From: Mactra quadrangularis
Lineage: Eukaryota; Mollusca; Bivalvia; Venerida; Mactridae
Length of the DNA stretch: 64,000 nucleotides
Assembly: GCA_025267735.1 (NCBI GenBank)
Contig: CM046298.1
Span: forward strand, 42,231,917-42,295,916
Reading direction: 5' to 3'
The notes under the pieces were generated by a model. It was not told where the DNA came from and searched no databases. It saw nothing but the letters and a program-made list of their open reading frames with translations. This document shows positions 58,801-64,000 of this stretch, piece after piece (the first letter of the stretch is position 1; each line of letters begins with the position of its first letter). A program made the position numbers and the translations under genes.

Positions 58801-61602
58801 TCCTCGGACATTCAATACTTTAAATACATGGGTTTAATGAAGTTGCATGCCTGTTTTAGCGCGAACCATTGTGACGTCCGTGACGTCGTGAAAAAAACCG
58901 ACAACGTCGCTAAGGTTACCAGAAAAACAAACAAGAAGCATGAAGGTATCTGCCTGCCAACTTTTATTATAATCGGTGAACAAAATATTTTTTTCGTTTT
59001 TCCCTCCGAGTAAGGTACCGACCCACCTTAAGTAAGTTAGAATGATTGAATGGTCCGCAACAGTCGGTAAAGGTCCACAAGTATTTATATGGGTCCTTGC
59101 CAAGCTTGACTATACAATTCACGTAAGGTGATATAAGATCGTCTTTTTATTTCATAAGGGTAAAAACAAACAAATTCATTCTTCTATTTTAAGTTTTATT
59201 CAACTGTCACTGACGCATACATTAACCCCCCCGATTTAAATACTTGACATTTCTTAGGTAATCCCAGTACATAGATACCGATTATTTTTTTTATAAATCA
59301 TGACTCCAGAAAAACTGTTGTCAGCAATTAAATCAGTGGGGTTAATGTATGAGTCACTGACAGTTGAACATAGTTTTACAATATAAGACATCAGTAAATC
59401 AAGACATGATTACAGTATTACGATGATCGTAGACTCCTACAATGAAGTCTATTGTTGGGGTGATGTTATCTTGATAGTTCATTGGTACATAATTAGTTAA
59501 TTACTAATTACAACATTACAGCAATTAATTGATGATTTATAGATATTTGTATGTAATGATTGTAACTAGCCATACAGTCCGTCTGAAGAAATCGTCTTCT
59601 ATAATTACAATCAGCCTGTGACGCTTTTCGCAAAATATCTTACGATAAAAATCATCTTAAGTCAAAAGCAGGAGATATTCATACTACGGTTAATTTTTGG
59701 TCGATCAATTCCAAATATTATTGAATTATGTAACATATTCTATAAATTTTGAATATCATATCATAGTTATGTTCATTATCCTTCAGACTTAGAACAGCAA
59801 AATTTATTAAATTGACTTACGATAACTTTTTCGTAAGAATATTTGAGGAAAGGTGCGCTAATGACGTTATGTCTATATGTACTTTGTATTTCTCATGAAC
59901 CATGGTACTTGGTTTGAGCAAATAAAGCATGTTCTGTTATGTTCTGTACTCTTAGTTAGCAATGCCTATAACACGTGGCATTTTGGTGATCAGTGTAGGT
60001 CATTCTAGGCCAATAAAAACAAACACACCATCAAAGTAGTGTATTCTTTCATAGCCTAATACTATTTCACCAGCTTAATTGGAGTATGTTAAGCACAGGA
60101 TACCCTTCCAAGAAAAGTGTACAGCACAGTCGATTTTCTTCCATTTATGATGTAAATGGAAAACCTGTCGGCGTTGTGGATGAGCAGATGAGTAGTAGTT
60201 GCAGACAAAGATCAAGGAAAGCTAGGTTAGGCGAGCTGGTCTCAGTAAAATGATAATACTTTGTGATAACGTTGCATTTATATACAATCTAAAAAACATT
60301 CCTAATAAATATCAGACGACCAATGAAAATAAATTTAGAGAAAAACGTAAACAAAAAAACATAAAACCAAAGACAAATAGCACTTGACCACGGTGATCTC
60401 TCACAAAATGTAAATATTACAAAAAATCTATATTCAGACAAATTGTCTAAGCAGAAAGTTTCCAATCAAATTGTCTCAGGCAAAATAAATGTTATGTTGT
60501 CAAATAAGCTACTTTAAGGCCAGTTTTATTAAGTGGTTGATAAACAAATCAATTGGTTTATATGACTTTTAATATAACTACATCAATCAAAATAAATTGG
60601 TTATTTCACCAGAGACAGCTGACGTTAGATAGCAAAAAGCAAGAAGATAATCAACAATTGTTTATATTTATTTATTTTTGTTCCATTGTGAAAACAAATT
60701 CTTAAAACTTAGATGAATCATTTTCGAGTCCTATTCTTGCTTCTCCAGTACTGAGCTAGTAAGATAATGTTTCTAGCTCAAGGAAACAACAGGGTAGATT
60801 TTGTATGGGATTTAAACCAACGCGGAGCTGGCTATCTAATGATTACTAGTTCAACGTTGAAACCAATTGGCCACATCTGCTTCATTTTGCTTATTTCTCT
60901 CATACGATGGAAATCTTTTGTTGACTTTTATGCAACTGTCAGTTCAATCTCCGTAAACAGATATCCTGTAGAGCGTTGTCGTACAGGATATCTACTTTCT
61001 CCGTGGAAGGTAACGTCGAGATGAACTTTGTTTCGACCAATCAATGCGTAGCTTTCAGCTAGACGAAACACTATTAATAACATTTTGATTTCGTAATTTC
61101 TATTTTTAGACCAAGGATTGCAAGCTTATTTAACAGCGGTATAATTCACAGTCTGCGATTGGACGGCTCATTTCAAATTGCGTGACGTAGACGATGTAAA
61201 CAAGTTACGTATCATAACAATTTCGTCATGAATATTATGATGAGAAAAGGTCACCAGAACGTGACCTTCGTTTGGAAAAGGCCAGATCTAAATTAGCGAG
61301 TAGGCGAGCGGAAAATTTTAGATCGGGTTTTAATCAGATTGTATATAACCCACGATAATTTTTGAAAAACTTCATAAATAAATAATTACTAAAGACATAG
61401 TTTACCTTTATTGCATGTTCATCCACAGAATTTAAATGTGACATGTTACCATAGAGATCTGTTTTAGCATATCCTAGACGTATAGGTGGAGGAAATCCAC
61501 GAGCAGTTTTTAATATGTTCACCGGGTGAAAAGTCTCGGGAGCTTCCATGATTAAGTCGTATTGTTTTCGGTTCTAGAGAAATGTTCTTATTTGGCAGAA
61601 AT
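27143..61602 (-). CDS. Two-unit KY/hillarin-like transglutaminase-fold protein, 11 coding exons
   Basis: Join, in transcript order, of coding parts 61549-61406, 52388-52300, 42560-42420, 38391-38214, 36699-36157, 35338-35171, 33888-33676, 31544-31338, 30904-30816, 29484-29344 and 28865-27143: 3636 nt, 1211 aa plus TAA. Every junction has AG/GT and the phases agree. Unit 1 (about 1-492) has a transglutaminase-like core at about 79-175 with H155 (NHSWNAV) and D170 (LVDTKWA), then two beta-sandwich modules. Unit 2 (about 493-1211) has a core at about 592-690 with H669 (QHWWNAV) and D684 (LVDSYLA), then four modules (about 746-856, 879-983, 1000-1105, 1112-1211). Family knowledge: KY and hillarin are cytoskeletal or muscle-associated members of the transglutaminase-like superfamily. 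The nucleophile Cys positions hold E113 and R626, so catalysis is doubtful. No signal peptide or membrane segment is seen, so a cytoplasmic protein is expected. A split into two genes at exons 7/8 is possible. Confidence 0.85.
29344..29484 (-). CDS. KY-like gene, coding exon 10, start of core 2 (aa 591-638)
   Basis: 141 nt, acceptor TACTTTACAG, donor GTAAGTAG. It encodes LIFRWLTKKDFSELEF to RSSHAHVFYTMCC. It is the duplicate of exon 3. At the nucleophile position, 15 residues before the Gly of FAGLHC, is Arg 626. The Cys residues at 637/638 lie 11-12 residues further on and align with an ordinary helix position. Confidence 0.88.
29561..29825 (-). repeat. tRNA-derived SINE in intron 10/9 region
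   Basis: Reads on the minus strand. The head carries TAGCGCAGTTGGTAGCGC (box A) and GGTTGGAATCCCATCC (box B), and the body ends with TTGACACGGC at the low-coordinate end. Same family as 48457. It lies in intron 9, so it is in sense orientation to the KY-like gene. Confidence 0.8.
30151..30605 (+). pseudogene. 5'-truncated non-LTR retrotransposon 3' end
   Basis: The plus strand encodes the C-terminal end of a LINE ORF2, with IVITRCRIGHTRLTHSYLLK, then CIPCDEHFNVKHDLL and SLEELFESVPSYAIVNFLKV, the conserved tail after the RNase H region. An in-frame TGA separates LLK from EEAP. It is followed by a 3' tail GTGTTGGTGCGCCGTAAAAC plus CCAAACAA. It is inserted antisense in intron 9 of the KY-like gene. 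The 113-codon minus-strand ORF here is a shadow. Confidence 0.8.
30816..30904 (-). CDS. KY-like gene, coding exon 9 (aa 562-591)
   Basis: 89 nt, acceptor ATTTTTCAG, donor GTAAGATTT. It encodes VAQCNHDSFKDLMWDLIF to ELAKAR, with a split Arg codon at the end. It is the duplicate of exon 2, with the same length and phase and clear similarity (FKDLMWDL against FKDLLWHL). Confidence 0.87.
31338..31544 (-). CDS. KY-like gene, coding exon 8, start of unit 2 (aa 493-561)
   Basis: 207 nt, phase 0, acceptor with a long T tract (TTCTTTTTTTCAG), donor GTCAGT. It encodes KLVSWNMPTIEALE to VIESLDSHAEE. The end is equivalent to DEHAIK of exon 1. It contains an internal Met that could start a separate unit-2 protein, but the open phase-0 acceptor favours a continuous transcript. 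Confidence 0.82.
32485..32565 (+). repeat. SINE 3' fragment
   Basis: GTCAGTCACTGAAGAAAATA, TTGGTTAACAGC and AACGGCGTTAAACCCAAC reproduce, in the plus direction, the tail half of the SINEs at 32701 and 41561. Confidence 0.65.
32701..33002 (-). repeat. tRNA-derived SINE in intron 7
   Basis: On the minus strand: box A TAGCTTAGTCGGTAGCGC, box B GGTTCAATACCC, central GATTCTAAATCATGAAGG and GACTGACG, and the tail GCTACGGCGTTAAACCTAAC. Close relative of 41561. Confidence 0.8.
33676..33888 (-). CDS. KY-like gene, coding exon 7 (aa 422-492)
   Basis: 213 nt, phase 0, acceptor TTGTTTCAG, donor GTAAGA. It encodes ISIQLNLPEPGEYGIDVFV to ACQYLVLYLADDEKS, closing the second module, then an acidic linker ending FEEDDKE. 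Reading through the donor gives 10 more codons and a stop, so use as a terminal exon is possible. A 398-bp MITE lies only 9 bp upstream of the acceptor AG. Confidence 0.87.
33907..34304 (+). mobile_element. 398-bp CAATCT MITE inside intron 6, 9-bp TSD
   Basis: It starts CAATCTCCGTAAACAGATAT and ends TTTTATTCAGATTG, flanked by a perfect GTAAAATTT duplication (33898-33906, 34305-34313). Other copies: 37244, 60945, and partial copies at 1296 and 7901. Its left edge is only 18 bp from exon 7, so the branch-point region of intron 6 now probably lies inside the element. An 8-9-bp TSD suits hAT or Mutator-like origin. Confidence 0.88.
34827..34858. repeat. AAGGACCCT hairpin
   Basis: AAGGACCCTTTATG and TATAGGGTCCTTG form a short stem. 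A nearly identical stem is at 41931-41957, in intron 3. Confidence 0.5.
34900..35157. mobile_element. 258-bp inverted-repeat element next to exon 6
   Basis: CTGTAATGTCCGTTTTTT and AATAATTTCACGGTGA on the left are mirrored by TCACCGTGAAATTATT and AAAAAACGGACAATATTACA plus G on the right. It ends about 11 bp from the donor GT of exon 6. Confidence 0.82.
35171..35338 (-). CDS. KY-like gene, coding exon 6 (aa 366-421)
   Basis: 168 nt, phase 0, acceptor TCTTTTCAG, donor GTAAGC. It encodes LGLEPDFKSGVM to VNNLDK, the first half of the second beta-sandwich module. The LGLEPDF start matches LGLTPGN and FGLRTLN at the module starts in unit 2. A 258-bp inverted-repeat element begins about 13 bp beyond the donor. 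Confidence 0.88.
35505..35723. mobile_element. PIF/Harbinger-like MITE in intron 5
   Basis: Terminal repeats GGCCACAACAAGTTGATGAT and ATCATCAATTTGTAATGGCC; 3-bp TAA duplication on both sides (35502-35504, 35724-35726). The body contains GAGCGAGCGAAGA and GCGGTTTGACCAAATTTTTA. The TWA duplication is characteristic of PIF/Harbinger; assignment is inferred. Confidence 0.85.
36157..36699 (-). CDS. KY-like gene, coding exon 5, first beta-sandwich region (aa 185-365)
   Basis: 543 nt, phase 0 at both ends, acceptor CTACTTACAG, donor GTAGTT. It begins VNVEDDFYFMTDPEHFIYSH, the stretch that follows KY cores (matched by YFLVDPNKLIYTHFP in unit 2), and continues into a beta-rich module ending IVEYRIE. 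It ends WGAGIKARK, the linker that recurs as WGPGPSFYQLGL in unit 2. A PIF/Harbinger-like MITE lies on each side in the flanking introns. Confidence 0.92.
36840..37063. mobile_element. PIF/Harbinger-like MITE in intron 4
   Basis: Second copy of the element at 35505 in the same orientation: GGCCACAACAAGTTGATCAT and ATGATCAATTTGTTGTGGCC, flanked by TTA on each side. The two copies bracket exon 5. Confidence 0.87.
37244..37645 (+). mobile_element. 402-bp CAATCT MITE in intron 4
   Basis: CAAATCTCAGTAAACAGATA on the left, GGGTTTTAATCAGATTG on the right, with an AGATGCTT duplication (37236-37243 and 37646-37653). Full-length member of the 33907 family. Confidence 0.87.
38214..38391 (-). CDS. KY-like gene, coding exon 4, His/Asp part of core 1 (aa 125-184)
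   Basis: 178 nt, acceptor TTATTTCAG, donor GTAAGTAT. It encodes YAGLYCVVLTGYAKG, then NHSWNAVYIDDNWHLVDTKW, the classic KY signature with His 155 and Asp 170, ending in an Asn run (NNNNSG) before the phase-0 donor. The sequence clearly belongs to the KY/transglutaminase-like family. Confidence 0.93.
39721..40030. repeat. Interspersed repeat of unknown class
   Basis: It contains TTTATTTATATAGCGCAAAC, an (AT)n run near 39793-39811, and GTAGTGCATTCCACAATTTA with GGCCCAACAACATCAAACGA. This resembles widely dispersed animal repeats with 'atagcgc' motifs; the assignment is weak. Confidence 0.4.
40706..40947. mobile_element. 242-bp hAT-like MITE with 8-bp TSD
   Basis: CAGGGGCGGATCCAGAATTT on the left, GCTGGATCCGCCC on the right, flanked by ATGGATTA on both sides (40698-40705, 40948-40955). 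The CAGGGG terminus and 8-bp duplication are typical of hAT elements. Poly-G and poly-C tracts inside the ends. In intron 3. Confidence 0.85.
41561..41857 (-). repeat. tRNA-derived SINE in intron 3
   Basis: On the minus strand the head shows box A TAGCTAAGTCCGTAGTGC and box B GGTTCGATTCCC, and the body ends GCTACGGCGTTAAACCCAAC followed by an (ACAA)n-type tail (41545-41560 on the plus strand as TTTG repeats). Short ORFs on both strands are shadows. Confidence 0.85.
42420..42560 (-). CDS. KY-like gene, coding exon 3, start of core 1 (aa 78-125)
   Basis: 141 nt, acceptor TTTTTTTCAG, donor GTAAGT. It encodes AIFKWMTTKNLHNIKF and ends KETTYAKVFAIICG. In the transglutaminase-like fold the nucleophile is 15 residues before the Gly of the GLYC strand and three before the conserved Tyr. 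Here that position is Glu 113 (E of KETTYA). Same length and phase as exon 10. Confidence 0.9.
42640..42720. repeat. CTGTCCGT-like microsatellite
   Basis: Imperfect CTGTCCGTCTGC-type repetition in intron 2, with a related (GTCC)n run at 43615-43634. Confidence 0.55.
44310..44379. mobile_element. 70-bp MITE related to 23257
   Basis: CATTCGGAACTCCTCGGCCA, then CGAGGTGTTCCGAATC. Flanked by TTTGCAACA on both sides, a 9-bp duplication. The left 40 bp match the longer element at 23257. Confidence 0.75.
45599..45707. mobile_element. Small foldback MITE, third copy, intron 2
   Basis: TTCAACTGCCAGCGGTGCAT and GCTGATTTAAATACTCACTA on the left, GTATTTAAATCGGGG and GCCACTGACAGTT on the right. Confidence 0.7.
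46338..46364. repeat. Perfect 10-bp stem hairpin
   Basis: AATGTACACT and AGTGTACATT around GATTTT. In intron 2. Confidence 0.5.
46393..46493. mobile_element. 100-bp palindromic element
   Basis: AGCTCGTTTAGGATAACTTG and AGAC are mirrored by GTCTCATGTAATCCTAAACG plus AGCT, with CAGAC / GTCTAG ends. Confidence 0.65.
47157..47190 (+). mobile_element. Single transposon end (CAGGGTGTCCCA type)
   Basis: ACAGGGTGTCCCAATAAAAA resembles terminal sequences of several animal DNA transposons. I found no matching inverted end within the next kilobase. Confidence 0.3.
47548..47881. mobile_element. GC-rich inverted-repeat element
   Basis: CAGTCCCATAAA on the left, TTTTATGGGACTG on the right. The interior is rich in CpG and GTACGG/CCGTAC motifs, unlike the AT-rich flanks. 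In intron 2. Confidence 0.7.
48457..48733 (-). repeat. tRNA-derived SINE with (AAAT)n tail
   Basis: Minus-strand head: GGGTCGATAGCGCAGTTGG (box A) and GGTGCGATTTCGAATCCC (box B). Tail TTGACACGGCGTTAAATCC, then an (AAAT)n run (plus strand TTTA repeats at 48428-48460). The two 67-72-codon plus ORFs are shadows. Confidence 0.85.
50240..50395 (-). repeat. SINE remnant
   Basis: GCTCAAGGAAACAACAAGGT, GGATTGGATTCGAACAAACG and GGTTACCAGTCCAACG, shared with 60725-60870. Looks like the head half of a tRNA-derived SINE read on the minus strand. Confidence 0.5.
51534..51667. mobile_element. 134-bp palindromic MITE
   Basis: CAGTTTCTTAAGCATATCGC and TAGCTAGCGTTTTGTCCTCTG on the left are mirrored by CAGAGGACAAAGCGCTAGCT and GTTTAGGAAACTG on the right. 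Confidence 0.78.
51838..52195 (-). mobile_element. 358-bp TA-flanked MITE, inverse orientation
   Basis: Family of 21857/25161, read on the minus strand. It ends GGGGAAATAACTGATTAAAG plus TCCC. It lies about 105 bp from exon 2 of the KY-like gene. Confidence 0.85.
52300..52388 (-). CDS. KY-like gene, coding exon 2 (aa 49-78)
   Basis: 89 nt, acceptor CTTCAG and donor GTAAGT, starts in phase 0 and ends two bases into an Arg codon. It encodes VASAEHNTFKDLLWHLL and ends DLDKAR. It is the counterpart of exon 9, with identical length and phase. It sits between two oppositely oriented copies of the same 360-bp MITE. Confidence 0.85.
52503..52832 (+). mobile_element. 330-bp TA-flanked MITE, direct orientation
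   Basis: GGGACTTCTGTCTG on the left, GGATAACTGGCCAATATCCC on the right, with internal ACATAGGACTTCTCTGATAA. It is about 115 bp from exon 2 and inverted relative to the copy at 51838. The 85-codon plus ORF is a shadow. Confidence 0.8.
53110..53180 (-). repeat. tRNA-like SINE head remnant
   Basis: AGGATTCGAACCCACGACTT and TTTCGAGTCGTAAGCGGACA resemble the T- and anticodon-arm part of a tRNA on the minus strand. No intact cloverleaf. Confidence 0.4.
53595..53885 (+). repeat. AGAAC/AGAGC pentanucleotide satellite
   Basis: Pentamers AGAAC, AGAGC and CAGGC in long runs. All frames remain open, which explains the several Arg/Glu/Gln-rich or Cys/Ser/Leu-rich ORFs on the two strands. In intron 1. 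Confidence 0.9.
54533..54822. mobile_element. 290-bp hAT-like MITE, second copy
   Basis: CAGGGGCGGATCAAGGATTC on the left, CCCGCTAGATCCGCC on the right. Shares TAATAAAAACTACATAACCA and TTGCTTCATG with 40706. An imperfect duplication around AGTACT flanks it. A further decayed G-run end lies near 55516. Confidence 0.8.
55861..56015 (+). CDS. Candidate plus-strand exon inside KY-gene intron 1
   Basis: A strong acceptor (T-rich tract ending TTTTTTTTAG) and donor GTAAATATT bound 155 nt. One frame (two leading bases, then 51 codons) is fully open: NEQTAKNGTYMMMYCVIEM to FKLPPGVGIKLSHMVL. It joins in frame to 56265. Antisense to the KY-like gene. Not recognised; could be a host gene end or a transposon-derived exon. 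Confidence 0.35.
56265..56285 (+). CDS. Candidate terminal coding segment for 55861 exon
   Basis: The acceptor TTTTGTGTTTCAG precedes NDTHII and TGA in the frame left by 55861-56015. It is followed by about 260 nt of 3' UTR with AATAAA at 56544-56549, an arrangement expected for a real 3' end. Confidence 0.35.
   Translation, partial: NDTHII
57715..59031. mobile_element. 1.3-kb foldback element with TTAA ends
   Basis: TTAAGGTGGGTCGGTACC on the left and GGTACCGACCCACCTTAA on the right. Arms of about 580 bp are inverse copies, including AACGGTGGTCAACTTCTTAT and CACAATATCGCTTTC. The spacer is only about 150 bp. TTAA at both edges suggests a piggyBac-type target. No transposase ORF; ORFs in the arms are mirror shadows. 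Confidence 0.88.
59209..59368. mobile_element. Small foldback MITE, fourth copy, intron 1
   Basis: CAACTGTCACTGACGCATAC and CCCCCCGATTTAAATAC on the left, AAATCAGTGGGGTTAATGTA and GTCACTGACAGTTG on the right. Confidence 0.8.
60725..60870 (-). repeat. SINE remnant
   Basis: CTCAAGGAAACAACAGGGTA and TGGGATTTAAACCAACG match the repeat at 50240. Confidence 0.5.
60945..61341 (+). mobile_element. 397-bp CAATCT MITE at the 5' end of intron 1
   Basis: CAATCTCCGTAAACAGATAT on the left, GGGTTTTAATCAGATTG on the right, with all the internal family blocks (CGTGACGTAGACGATGTAAA, AGCGAGTAGGCGAGCGG). No clean duplication is visible. It sits about 64 bp from the exon 1 donor. Confidence 0.87.
61406..61549 (-). 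CDS. KY-like gene, coding exon 1 (aa 1-48)
   Basis: It starts MEAPETFHPVNIL and ends SVDEHAIK, followed by the donor GTAAAC, phase 0. The DEHA segment that precedes KY cores in this family is at its end and matches DSHAEE at the end of exon 8. An 8-9-bp-TSD type MITE ends 64 bp into the following intron. Confidence 0.8.
61550..61602 (-). other. 5' UTR part of KY-like gene exon 1
   Basis: On the minus strand a pyrimidine-rich acceptor (TTTATTTTTCAG) ends at 61603, giving 53 nt of leader before the ATG. An in-frame TAG lies 24 nt upstream of that ATG, which fixes the start. The acceptor implies at least one further noncoding exon upstream; I could not locate it in 61.6-64 kb. Confidence 0.6.
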
Positions 61603-61773
61603 CTGAAAAATAAACAAGACACAATACTGTTATTCCTAAAACGGAATCAGAAGTTAAAGTCCAAACTGTACAATCTGAAAATGAAAAATTCTATGAGAAT
61701 GCTTTGAAGTCATATTTGTGCTATGTGACATTTGTGAGATGATAAGGATCGATATAATAAACAATTATACCAA

Positions 61774-61890
61774 GTGCGACGTTAAGTGTCAGGGTTGCGA
61801 CTATTGCGACATAAAGCGTGAAGACAATTCCAGCGTTTAGCGTTGATTTCGACAATTATCATTGGCGTTGTGGCGCTACAATTTATATAC
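61774..61890 (+). repeat. Degenerate GCGACGTTAAG array
   Basis: GTGCGACGTTAAGTGTC, TTGCGAC, GCGACATAAAGCGTG and CAGCGTTTAGCGTTG, ending TGGCGCTACAAT. This is a decayed end of the family at 1443-2224, upstream of the KY-like gene. Confidence 0.65.
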
Positions 61891-62230
61891 AGTACATACA
61901 ATGGCATCAACGGTTCTTAGACAAACGAATATCTGATAAAACACGACGACCAGGCATACCCAAATAATTTCAATCTTATTAATGTACAAAATATAGTTTT
62001 AATCAGACATGAATGGCGACAGACTTGTAAATCTTTATTTTTTAATTTTGCTCAGAAAACTAATTGTTTCCTTTTTTCACGGAAAAGAAAAGTGTGGATC
62101 AGTTTACCCTGAAAACAGGATTTCGTTCAATGCTTTTGGAGTGCAAGGTATTTTCCAGAAAGGTAAGATTTGTAACATCAATGAACCGGAGTACGAATAC
62201 CACTGTCTAATTACAGAAACATTGCTATGA

Positions 62231-63655
62231 GAGAGTTCATCAAGTACATAGCTTTATCGTTTCATCAACTTATTATATCTTGTTTAGTCTGTGAAATTCT
62301 TCTACAGTAAATAAATGTTTAGAATATCTTGATTAGTAGAAAAGAATTTAGATATAGTTTTCGTTAAGATGCAGTACAACTTTGTGAACGTGATGTTTGC
62401 GTTAAGATGTAGTACGGCTTTACAAACATTAGTTTTGTTTGTTGGTGTTTATGTTAAGATATAGTGCAACTTTATAAACGTGGTGATTGTATTTATATGC
62501 AGTGCAGTTTTACAAACGTGGTTAAGTTATACATATTGTACAAATTCCTAAACATTGCGATAGTGATTAGAAAGCTATGGACAGTAACGATTTTATCTTT
62601 TGTCTTTTATTTCATAGTTGTATAGTATCATCGATTGCTTTCGGCGCGATATAACCTTTCTGTGTTGGTGCGCCGTAAAACCCAATCAAACAAACAAATA
62701 ATTTCATAGTTGTTTTATTGATGTAGTATGAGTTACTATAAATGAAAGTCCAGTCCGTTTTTAAACGGATATAAAGTGTCTATTGAAGTAAGCTGTCAGT
62801 TAGAAACCGTAAAGATAAGTCGATAGATAACTTTTTCAAACCTAATTTTTTAGATGAGCAATACCATTTGTTATCTTAAAATCAAACTTTACAGAGCAAA
62901 TGAAAATCCAACTCTCACATATAAACAAATGGGCTAGTGAAATCGCACGTTTTGTATTAATATTTTAATTTGGTATCACAGAAATACGATCATGGATTCA
63001 GCAAAAAACATATGTTTCATATGAGACTAAATCCTTACAAATATAATGAATCCAGGGCGTTGTTTTTAGCGTAGACTTGGCAAATCCAATGCATGTAATT
63101 CTTGCATTAGATATAGTGTGCAATAATTTATTGCACCGTAAATTTGAGAATTTAGATTAGATTAAATATCTGCCACTAGCGTATCTGATTATTTTGGGTA
63201 GATTGAAAAGCAAAAAATGTAATTGCTTTTACACGTAAACTATTTTGTTGAGTCTGCAAATATTTCTTTCTGTCAGTGATTGAAAATGCATTGAACTTAA
63301 TGAAACACAGGTGAATACAGATGAGATTAAGCACAAATAGGTCAGGACAACATCGCTTGATTACATAGAAATATTCTTATCTATTACTAAGACATTACTA
63401 TAGATTTAAAGATCATTATGACATTTTTGCTTTAGAATTCTACACAGCATGGATGATATTATTGTCATCTATTTCAATTTGCTTCGTAGATATTTTTGAA
63501 ATTGAATAATAATAACCAAAAGTTCAATGTAAAAGTATAATGCAACCATCGTTTGGTTACTATGGGTATAAGGGTAGCTGCTTACATGAAATTGTTTCGT
63601 CGTATGTAATAGTTATGTGTTGATTAGGTTCGATACTAAACCTTCCTAAACCAAA
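62231..63655. other. No gene seen upstream of the KY-like gene
   Basis: Apart from the retrotransposon tail at 62630, I find no clear exon. Several near-repeated phrases (TTAAGATGTAGTACGGCTTT, TTAAGATATAGTGCAACTTT) between 62365 and 62520 form a short degenerate tandem repeat of about 60 bp. Confidence 0.4.
62630..62700 (+). repeat. LINE/SINE 3' tail
   Basis: CGGCGCGATATAACC and GTGTTGGTGCGCCGTAAAAC plus (CAAA)n match the tail of the LINE fragment ending at 30605. Confidence 0.65.
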
Positions 63656-63830
63656 TACGACTTTTAGCGTCAATGTTGCGACATTAAGCATTCGTGTTGC
63701 GACGTTAAGCCTCAATTGCTACGTATATCGGCCTTGCGACATTCAGCATTAGTGTCGCGACGTTTAACGTCAACTGCGACGTTAGCAGAGTTTCAACGTT
63801 TATCGGCGATACAATGTTTAGTTCATATAG
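63655..63830 (+). repeat. Degenerate GCGACGTTTAG array
   Basis: TTTTAGCGTCAATGTTGCGAC, GTTGCGACGTTAAGCC, GTCGCGACGTTTAACGTC and CAACGTTTATCGGCGATACA. Same orientation as the right terminal array at about 2035-2224. Confidence 0.75.
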
Positions 63831-64000
63831 CGACCCTTTTCGCCGGGGAATAGAAGCTACTTTATAATCCATTACGAACTAGACAAAATAATGTTAGAAA
63901 TTTCATCAAAGCGAGTCATTAACCTAAATCTATCCATATAATATTTACATAGTCTATACGAGGTTTAGGTCTATAATAGATTATCCTACTTGGTGTATAC

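Noticed and set aside
58591..59103. ORFs of 71-89 codons in the foldback element
   Set aside because: Mirror copies of the short frames in the 479-939 arm; no transposase motif.
62009..62230. 73-codon plus-strand ORF with a donor-like GTAAGATTT at 62162
   Set aside because: An acceptor-like TTTTGCTCAG lies upstream, but the frame continues past the donor and no partner exon or homology was found.

Overview
The window is AT-rich animal nuclear DNA with long introns, GT-AG splice sites, tRNA-derived SINEs, a decayed non-LTR retrotransposon end and very many short inverted-repeat elements (MITEs). Together with a duplicated KY/hillarin-type gene, this suggests a marine invertebrate, most likely a bivalve or other mollusc. 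No bacterial-style operon, CRISPR array or rRNA gene is visible.

One gene is well supported. It lies on the minus strand between 61602 and 27143 and has 11 coding exons, all with consensus acceptors and donors. The exon lengths sum to 3636 nt, which is 1211 codons plus a stop. The product has two tandem KY (kyphoscoliosis peptidase / hillarin) units. Each unit is a transglutaminase-like core followed by beta-sandwich modules, two in the first unit and four in the second. The exon pairs of 89 nt and 141 nt recur with the same lengths and phases in both halves, which points to internal duplication. The second half then carries its C-terminal modules in one 1723-nt exon. Both cores keep the His and Asp of the papain/transglutaminase triad, but the position of the nucleophilic Cys holds Glu (residue 113) and Arg (residue 626), so the protein is probably a pseudoenzyme with a scaffold role.

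Layout. 1-27 kb is the region beyond the 3' end of the KY gene. It holds MITEs, a 3.4-kb dimeric minisatellite (about 9.3-12.75 kb) whose half-units are bounded by consensus splice sites, a 75-bp satellite (14.1-14.5 kb), SINE fragments, and weak plus-strand exon candidates near 4.2, 7.5 and 17.7 kb. 27.1-61.6 kb is the KY gene; its introns are filled with MITEs, SINEs, a LINE 3' end in intron 9, microsatellites and, in intron 1, a possible antisense plus-strand gene end (55861-56285) and a 1.3-kb foldback element with TTAA ends. 61.6-64 kb lies upstream of the first coding exon and holds degenerate GCGACGTTTA-type repeats.

All alignments and lengths were done by eye. Family names for MITEs are inferred from terminal repeats and target-site duplications only.
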